A stretch of 64,000 nt of DNA from NCBI GenBank assembly GCA_015680685.1, contig MNCI01015696.1, positions 1 through 64,000 on the forward strand. The letters run 5' to 3'. Both the position numbers and the translations under genes were made by a program. Source of the DNA: Gnetum montanum. Its lineage: Eukaryota > Streptophyta > Gnetopsida > Gnetales > Gnetaceae. Under the pieces are notes generated by a model that was not told the origin of the DNA, made no database searches, and saw only the letters and a list, made by a program, of their open reading frames with translations. Shown in pieces: positions 57,054 to 64,000 of the stretch; within the stretch, counting starts at the first letter, position 1, and every line of letters begins with the position of its first letter.

Positions 57054-59770
57054 TTGATGGAAGTCTGCTTCAAGCAAATTGCATCCAAGAAGGTTCAAAA
57101 ATCTGTGCTTCAAAAGCTAAGCTTTGGAACCTTCTTAGAGTTTTCTCCCCCAGAAGTCAAGACACAACTTCAGAACTCTCCCATGTGGCCCATCATCACT
57201 TCCAACGGGAAATGGTACATGGGGAAGATATCTCTTTTCTGGAGCAACAGGCAAGTTGGTGCCATGATCAAAATCAAGGATATAACTGTGTGCTACTTGG
57301 TGAAAGAAATATCCCAAGCCCCTGGGTTGCCTCAAACTTAGGCCACTCTATTTAAAATCTCAATGCAGGCAGATCTAGGTGTTAAGAAAAAATGGACACA
57401 ACAATGCTATGGAGTAGACTGCAAAGATTTTGGTGCACTCACGATGGTAGAATGCATTTATTTCAAAATCATAACCTTTTACCTAAACCCAACAATGAGG
57501 TCCAGCAAGATCACAGCTTTTTCTCCCAATGCATATGCTGCTCTAAGTGAAATATTCCCTATAAACCTTCCACAACTAATGTATCTTAAGATAGAGAAAC
57601 ACTTCAAGGAGAATAAAAATGGAAGGAAGATACTTCTATTCACATGCCTTATCAGAAAATTATGCAAGGATGCATAGCCCACAACACAAATGATGTGGTT
57701 CATCATGCTCCATCTGCTTCTTGGACGAAGATGATGAAAGATAAAGTGCCTATAAAGATAGTCTAGGAAGAGGAGAAGTAACCACCACCTCCACCACTCA
57801 CTCATATAATAACACTAACGGCCTGCACTATCATTAAGCACATGCATGAACTCTATGACTAATTCCTATAGTAGCAGCAAGCAAGAATGAGTAGTGATGA
57901 TCCATCTATGTACCAACTAGCCATGAGCCACCTCAAAGAAGTGGCCCAAATCATAAGTCATATGGAAGGTGGTGTGCTAATGTTTTCTACCCACTGAATG
58001 CAAGTTACTACAAAGTCGAATTCAAGTGCCCAAGAGGTAATGGTGTCCCTCTTGCAACCATAGTGATTCCTAGAAATCTCTGCAAATGCTACTACCTTTT
58101 TAGTGCATTTGGAGAATGGTGAGGAGGCTACCATCTTGGTGATGTAGTGCCAAGGGTAGGAGACAATGACAAAAGTGGTTGCTGATTGAGTGGCTACAAC
58201 CCTTAACACTCTAGCAACATCTATACCAAACATTATGATACTCAAAGATGTGTAGACATCTACTAGAACTATAAGTGGGAGATTAAGTACAACCTAGCAT
58301 GAGGAATTGCTGGACCAAATGGTGAGAATTGGACAACCAATTTTGGATGTCTTTGACCTTGCAGATATCATCACTACAACCCAATCGAGATGCTCGAGGC
58401 AAGGGACAAGTGCATCATCATGGAGGGGCAACTTAAAATAGCCAGAGCAAAAAGCCAATGCTTGGCTGTGGAGGTTGTTGAACTTACAGCTTGCCTCATT
58501 GATTCCATGCTACTCAGCTAAGAAGTTATATGATATGAAGCTTTCCAATAGCTTCAAGCCAAACTCAAAAAGCCTAAGTATGCCAAGGAGTCAACAATCT
58601 TTGACCAATCCTTAGCTAATGCCATAATGTACAACATTCAAAAGGACTTGGTTCAGACTTGCTAGGAGAATGACACTCTGATTGTTAAAAATCATCACTT
58701 GTTAAATGTTCATGTGCAAAAGCAATAGATAGCTAAATTTATCTATCAACAATAGGAGTAGCTTACTATGGTAAACACTAAACTGAGGAGGTTAATAGCA
58801 GAAAATAGAAATCTCTTGATGGAGGAGTGTGTGCCCTTCACTAGAAGTCTGTAATAGAGATCACCACCTGGACGAACAAGGCCCTAAGATTTAAGAGGAT
58901 TAAGAACCATTACAGGAACATGGTTTTCTTGTAGAAGGAAATCAATGAAAAACATATTCAACTAGCAAAGGCAAAGGTGAGTGAGGCTTTTCAGCAACTC
59001 CAGCACAGAGGTATTATTTGGCAAGTCATCTTTAATGGACTGAACAAATACAACAAAGTAGAAATTCACATGAAGAAGCTGTAAATCAAGGAAATGACCA
59101 AATACATGGAGCTCGCCAACCTTCGATATGAAAACCTAGCAATGCTAGCTATTGTAAGGCCATGGTTAGAGTTTGAGAAGCAGGTGATTAGCTCATACTT
59201 GTTTTATAAGGCCAAGTTCAAATATTATAAAGAGCTCAAGTAAAAGCTTGAGGTTGCAAATGCTAAACTCAGTGTTCTCAAAGAGCGATTCACTGATTAG
59301 AGATCAACTACTAAGAAACTAGCCAAGAGATTGAATGACTACCATGAGCTGTAGGACACTATCAAATCATTTGATGTGGAACCAAAGCAATTTGTTGCCT
59401 ATTTCGTTAATGTGAAGTAGCTATTCCCCACAATGCCCTATATGTGGGATATCCCCATTCTAGCCCACATTGGTGAAGCAACATGGACCATGAACAATCC
59501 CCAAATTAAGCAAGAGAAAGGCATTGTAGCCATAGTAAGACAATCATAACCATAGCCTCTACAACAATCGCCACATGTTCCAAAAGTTGAAGAAGGTCCT
59601 TCGGCACCTCAGGAACCTCCACCGCTTGGGACCATTTGATCTTCTTCATCATTTTCAAGTCATAAAAAGGGTTGTATTATCAATTTCTGTCATGGTATTC
59701 AATTTTTTTATCATGAAGACCCAATTTTGTAATGATTGTAAATACGTACACTTGGGCACTTAGTGTCCGT
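57054..59770 (+). pseudogene. Extra ORF (ORF3) of element C
   Basis: The best open part is one frame from 57054 to 57677 with a single stop at 57339-57341. It includes GKWYMGKISLFWSNRQVGAM and NPTMRSSKITAFSPNAYAAL, and reads as a folded domain. From 57680 to 59550 the sequence is decayed but charged and Leu-rich (for example MEGQLKIARAKSQCLAVEVV and KAKFKYYKELK), consistent with long coiled coils. The C-terminal LHRLGPFDLLHHF (59620) is shared with A. It resembles the 'putative plant transposon protein' reported downstream of pol in some plant gypsy elements; function is unknown. Confidence 0.65.
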
Positions 59771-59891
59771 GAGTTGTTTGTCTGTTTGTTTGTTTGTGTG
59801 TCATTTAAGCTAGGTAATAATCCCATACCTTCCCAAAATTTTGTAAAGCACATGTTCCTCCTTTTATTCACTCAAGGATGAGTTTTCTTCA

Positions 59892-59903
59892 GTCATGGGT
59901 GTA
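59892..59903 (+). other. Polypurine tract of element C
   Basis: GTCATGGGTGTA immediately precedes the 3' LTR and matches the corresponding sites of A and B. Confidence 0.75.
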
Positions 59904-60764
59904 TGATGAATCATGCATTACTGGGTCGTGTCGATGGCATCCCATCGATGCAACTACATCAATGACATCCTATCGATGTAGGGTTTCCTATGTTGATGGG
60001 TACTCGTTGACATGGCACCCTGTCATGACCTATAAATGTGTGCCTACAAACCACATTTATGGTAATTCTTCCATTAGTTGTAGTGAAGCTCTTACAATTT
60101 GTTTTCTCTATACTTAGTATATTTTTTGAGTGCCCATAGTAGGAATCAAAGAAGTATACAAATTGTTATTCAAGCACTGATGTACTTGAGCATGTCAGTG
60201 TGAACGATAATAAAGATGAGCTTTTCTGATTAAACTTTATAGCACTTGGAATAGATATATGTTTCCCTCATGCATTTATTATTCATGGAATTGACTTTAA
60301 TAAATTTTAATTAAGTAATTAATATCAATTAAACGACAAACATAAGTACGACCATTTCAAGCAAACGTTATGCTTGCTAATCCTAGTAGCACCTAACGCT
60401 TAGTAGCCCAATAGCATTGCAACATGTTCAGGATGTGTACAAAAAGTGGGAACGGATGCTTATGGTAAGATTAGTTAAGTGTTAGCTAGTTATTAGATTA
60501 ACTAAATATCAAATTTACTTCATTTCTAGCACTTACACGAATCTAGTGAAAAAGAAAAAATGATAAAAATCATATGCCTTAGTGACACTTAATCATACCA
60601 TTGGATTTTACAAGTGAAACTAGGAAGAGAATGATCATGTCCTTGATATTTACTTCCTAGACCCAGTGTACTTGAAGAGCTAAAGTCTACAGAATTCAAC
60701 CAAATCACTTAGTTAATGCTAGTAATTTGTATGGTTGGGTGTAGGGACTACTCACTGCTCATCA
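59904..60764 (+). repeat. 3' LTR of element C
   Basis: 861 bp starting TGATGAATCATGCATTACTG and ending CTGCTCATCA, TATAAAT at 60031-60037. The plus-strand ORF at 59878-60117 lies mostly inside it and is chance. Confidence 0.92.
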
Positions 60765-62574
60765 TCCTTCTAAATTTTTCTAAATAATTAATGAAGCAAC
60801 TTCAATTCAATAACAAGATTTATTGTAGCTCTATTTTCAAACTATATAGAAGATAATAAAACCACCCTCTCTCTGATTAATCACCATGAAATTGTATTTC
60901 AATGATGTTTAACAAATAAACTAGTGGTAGAGCATTAAGAAGACATATATTGGTAGGCTTTTTATTTAACTTGAATATAAAATTCAATTAAAAGTAAATA
61001 TTAATATGAGTATTTATTAGATAAAATAATCTTCCAATCCACTTCAAATACACCATTTGAATACACCGTGAGATCAAGAATGTTCTTGGAATCAGTCACT
61101 TGTGATGTACTCCTTGAATTCAATGGTGTTGATCCTGATTTAAAGTCCATCATATGATATCCCATCAACAAGTCTAGAAAATACTATTTTTGGATAACCT
61201 ACATGTGGTTCAATGACTGATGAATTTAAAAACTAAGAAAATAACAAAGCATGCCTAGGTTCAACATCTTAAATTACATTTTTAATTGATTTTTAAATTA
61301 ATTTATTAATTCTACATTCTCCCCTAGTTATTACAATATCATCAACATATAACAATATTATTACTATTCTCCATGAGTCTTCTTTTTCCATAATTTAAAG
61401 ACTAGCATCTAAACTTGCACATTTGAATCCCATTTCATGTACAAACTCATCAAACTTTATGTACCATTTTTGAGAAGCTTGATTTAACTCATAAAGGGAC
61501 TTTTTCAGTTTGTAAATATAAATAGAACACCTAGAATCTACAAAACCTTTATGTTAATACATAAAGATTTCTTCTTGCAAATCTTCATTCAAGAAAGAAA
61601 ATTTAACATTAAGCTAATACAATTTCCCAACCATATAAAGCTACTAATGATCAAATGCACTATTTGGTTCTTTGTTTCAAAGTGGGTGCAAAAGTTCATT
61701 TATGCTCTATATCTTTTCTTTAAGGAAAGCCTCTTGCAAGTATTCAGGCCTTATATTTATCCACTATATCATTAGCTTTTCTTTTTATGCAAAAAATAGC
61801 TTACTAGTTAACACTTTCATTTGCAATGAACTCTATACTAATTTCCATGCATTATTCTTCATTAACATGTTATATTCTACCTTCATTAATTACAAATCTT
61901 TATTTTGCATAGCCTCCTACACATTGACAAGTTCACCAGTCTCAAATAGTATTTCTAAGTTAATCAAATTACAATGATCTTCAACTATAAACATTTCCCA
62001 CTTCTAAGCCTTTTCATTAGCATTTCATTCACGTGTTTCAAATCTACTAGTCTTAGGTATTTTAATTTATTTTTGAACCATTATGATTGCCTATTTATAG
62101 AGGAATCTATGGTGTTAGAGTCCTCATTTGTACCTGCTTCTATATTTTCATCTTTATATAAGGTCAATCATATATAGATATGAGTCATTTTTCTTTTTAC
62201 CATGGATCACCATTGTAACAAGATATTGTTAACTTGTGGTATTATCCAAATTTCAAACAAACTATCAAACAACACATCTCTAGGTTCAATAATTTTGTGA
62301 TTCTTAATGTCTCGTACTTGGTAGGCTTTGAAATCCAATGAATACCTAAGTAGAAATCCGACCATGGCCTTAAAGCCCAACTTACTAAAGTGTGCTTTTG
62401 GGATATGTACATAATATGATTTACCAAATAGATAAATATGGGATTTTAATAGTTTCTTATTGTTGGATCATTTTTCAATTAGAGTATCATTCAAAGCTAC
62501 AATTAGAATTATGTTAATATTATAAACTATATAGTATGTTGCCTTTGTCCACATAGATTTTGATACTTGCGCAT
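60765..62574 (-). pseudogene. Copia integrase C-terminus and reverse transcriptase
   Basis: On the minus strand YYVHIPKAHFSKLGFKAMVG and the EPRDVLFDSLFE end (62430-62240) match the copia integrase C-terminal region. RT follows: VKFSFLNEDLQEEIFM (61600-61555), KKSLYELNQASQKWYIKFDE (61510-61450) and an intact catalytic YVDD (61349-61338). The region from about 61300 to 60765 is more decayed. It is cut at 60765 by element C and at 62574 by element D. Confidence 0.82.
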
Positions 62575-62663
62575 TGATGAGTCGCATTTTGGGTGACCAC
62601 GATATCGCAGAGCCTGTCTCCTCATCTATAAATAAGAGCTAGGCAGAAGAGTTAGGAATCAAT

Positions 62664-62796
62664 AAGTTTTAGAGTTAGTTTTGATTTTAATTTTCATTTT
62701 TCCTCTCAACCCTTTTCCTCTCCGTGTATNAAGTTTTAGAGTTAGTTTTGATTTTAGTTTTCATTTTTCCTCTCAACCCTTTTCCTCTTCGTGTAT
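62664..62796. repeat. 66-bp duplication around a single N
   Basis: 62664-62729 and 62731-62796 are both 66 bp, differ at two positions, and are separated by one N at 62730. It is most simply an unmerged contig overlap. Confidence 0.85.
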
Positions 62797-62952
62797 GCCT
62801 GCAGTGTGATGAATGTAATTGTACAGCATCCTTTATTCGAGTGTGATGTACTTGGACATGCACATGACCAAAAATAAAGATCGAGATTACTTCATCATTG
62901 CAGCATTCACTTAGATTAATTATTGAATTAATTGTTATTTACTACTTTCCTA

Positions 62953-63037
62953 NNNNNNNNNNNNNNNNNNNNNNNNNNNNNNNNNNNNNNNNNNNNNNNN
63001 NNNNNNNNNNNNNNNNNNNNNNNNNNNNNNNNNNNNN
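62953..63037. other. Assembly gap (85 N)
   Basis: A run of 85 undetermined bases within the LTR of element D. Confidence 0.99.
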
Positions 63038-63139
63038 ATCTAGATGCCACAACTAGTCCATCTGCAGAGTTCAACCGGCTCACGCATGTAACGCTCGTAT
63101 TCGTATGGTTGAGTGTAGGGGTATCTCGCCACTCATCAT

Positions 63140-63157
63140 TGGCACCGTTGTCGAGGA
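63140..63157 (+). other. Primer binding site of element D
   Basis: TGGCACCGTTGTCGAGGA is the closest in the window to TGGCGCCGTTGCCGGGGA (tRNA-Asp type), in line with D being the youngest copy. Confidence 0.88.
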
Positions 63158-63249
63158 CGATGCTAGTTATCTAGATTAGTTATATCATACAAGATCACTG
63201 TAAAGGACTTAACAATATATCTTTTAGAAAGAAATAATTATATATATAA

Positions 63250-64000
63250 AAAATTCACACGTAAATTCACACACAACTTCACAACCATGCTCTCCTACAA
63301 GATTATGATAATGCTACACATAGTAAGGAAGTTCATTGGAGAACCAACGAACTATATGACAACGAAGATTGGAGTAAGCAAACCGAGGTGGGGTTTCTTA
63401 TAAACATGAATGAAGACAATGTCATCCCCACACACGAAAGCATAACTTACTAGATGATGATGAACCCCCACTGGCCACAACAAGCTTAACGCAAATAAAA
63501 GAGGCTATTCGAATCGCACATAGGCATCGTAAACAGAGCCGTCTAGCCAGGCTCGATTTAAACAACTTTTCCAATTTTTCTGGAGGCTATGACTTAGATC
63601 TGCAACAACATTTACAAGCCTTCTACGATGCCTGTGCATGGAATAACATTGACAATGGTTGGCAAACACTTAAGCTCTTTCCTATGACACTCGTTGGCCA
63701 AGCAAAAGTATGGTATAGATCGTTAAAACCAAATTTAATATGACGTTGGCCAACAATGGTAGAAGCCTTTAATGAAAGATATCAAACCTACGCAAGAGTG
63801 TTAGCCTTGAGGAAGTAAATCCAAGAGTGGAAACAAGCAAAACATGAACCCTTGGACATGGCCTTAGAAAGGTATTATGCACTGTTAAACAACTATCCAG
63901 ACCATGGGTTTTTTGAGGAAAGGCTAATGTACCATATCATTGATGGGCTTCGTGATGCAACAAGAAAGACCCTAGGGATGTATGCCCAAGGTCAACTATA
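63250..64000 (+). pseudogene. gag of element D (runs off the window)
   Basis: From about 63440 one frame reads through most of the gag domain: RLARLDLNNFSNFSGGYDLD, FPMTLVGQAKVWYRSL, MVEAFNERYQTYARVL, LMYHIIDGLRDATRKTLGMY. It is interrupted by TGA at 63741-63743 and TAA at 63816-63818, both explainable as C-to-T changes (CGA, CAA). It shows what the gag core of A, B and C looked like before decay. Confidence 0.87.

Larger units (their letters stand above)
42441..60764 (+). mobile_element. Element C: complete Ty3/gypsy element with extra ORF
   Basis: LTRs at 42441-43294 and 59904-60764 are flanked by TCCTC (42436-42440) and TCCTT (60765-60769). Order: 5' LTR, primer site, gag, protease, RT, RNase H, integrase, spacer, extra ORF, polypurine tract, 3' LTR. 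Without the 5.6-kb nested element in gag it would be about 12.7 kb. It is co-linear with element A. All coding parts contain stops, and protease, RT and integrase each lack a key residue. Confidence 0.93.
40986..62574 (-). mobile_element. Ty1/copia element broken up by two insertions
   Basis: Minus-strand copia pol fragments lie in the expected order at 62574-60765 (integrase C-terminus, RT), 42440-42303 (RNase H) and 41212-41061 (RNase H end, polypurine tract, LTR start). They are separated by gypsy element C (42441-60764) and a solo LTR (41213-42302). After removing each insertion and one copy of its target duplication, the copia reading frame is continuous at both junctions. This gives independent proof of both insertion boundaries. 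The 5' part is cut by element D at 62575. Confidence 0.85.
62575..63138 (+). repeat. 5' LTR of element D (with assembly gaps)
   Basis: It starts TGATGAGTCGCATTTTGGG and ends CACTCATCA. TATAAATA lies at 62627-62634. It contains a lone N between two near-identical 66-bp copies and an 85-N gap, so its true length is unknown. Confidence 0.85.
62575..64000 (+). mobile_element. Element D: gypsy element of the A/B/C family, 5' part only
   Basis: LTR, primer site and gag are present, and the rest lies beyond the window. The LTR starts TGATGAGTC within copia integrase sequence. Its gag is the best preserved of the four family members (two in-frame stops in about 540 bp), so it is probably the youngest insertion. 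Only its left boundary can be seen. Confidence 0.85.

Overview
The window looks like nuclear DNA of a seed plant with a large, retrotransposon-rich genome. The evidence is a plant-type membrane protein with DUF761-like motifs, plant LTR-retrotransposon primer sites, very long and strongly diverged LTRs, insertions nested in insertions, and AT-rich decayed sequence. Slow removal of such old elements is typical of gymnosperms, but the species is inference. There are no bacterial features. Two single-N junctions, each flanked by duplicated sequence, and one 85-N gap mark it as a draft assembly.

Layout. 1-1071 (-) is the only convincing host gene: a hydrophobic N-terminus, an acidic linker and a 23-residue tandem repeat, running off the left edge. 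1072-10436 is a mosaic of intergenic DNA, a dispersed repeat, a dead Ty3/gypsy gag (3.1-5.25 kb), tandem repeats and a gene-like but unrecognised island (7.6-8.6 kb). 10437-29697 is a Ty3/gypsy element (A, minus strand) with a perfect 5-bp target duplication; a second, plus-strand gypsy element with a 3.2-kb LTR is nested in it (13.2-20.5 kb). 29.7-31.4 kb is unassigned. 31417-39773 is a related minus-strand element (B) that has lost most of pol and carries a solo LTR (34712-35914). From about 40.99 kb to 62574 the background is a minus-strand Ty1/copia element. It is split by a solo LTR (41213-42302) and by a complete gypsy element C (42441-60764, plus strand). Inside the gag of C sits a 5.6-kb non-autonomous LTR element (44890-50512, minus strand). 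62575-64000 starts a fourth, best preserved family member (D).

How the parts work. Elements A-D share LTR ends (TGATGA...), a tRNA-Asp-like primer site, and gag followed by protease, RT, RNase H and integrase. A and C also keep a long extra ORF downstream of integrase. That ORF is preceded by a 2-kb spacer holding a TATA box and a palindrome also found in the LTRs, so it may have had its own promoter. A, B and C are dead: stop codons often sit where Gln or Trp is expected, and catalytic residues are lost.

The most notable find is the element at 44890-50512. It has LTRs, a tRNA-Met-type primer site and a polypurine tract but no recognisable gag or pol. Instead it carries an intronless, sense-oriented copy of a host CCR4/Angel-type exonuclease-endonuclease-phosphatase gene and a short 5S-rRNA-like stretch. 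That is the signature of a host mRNA captured by a retroelement.
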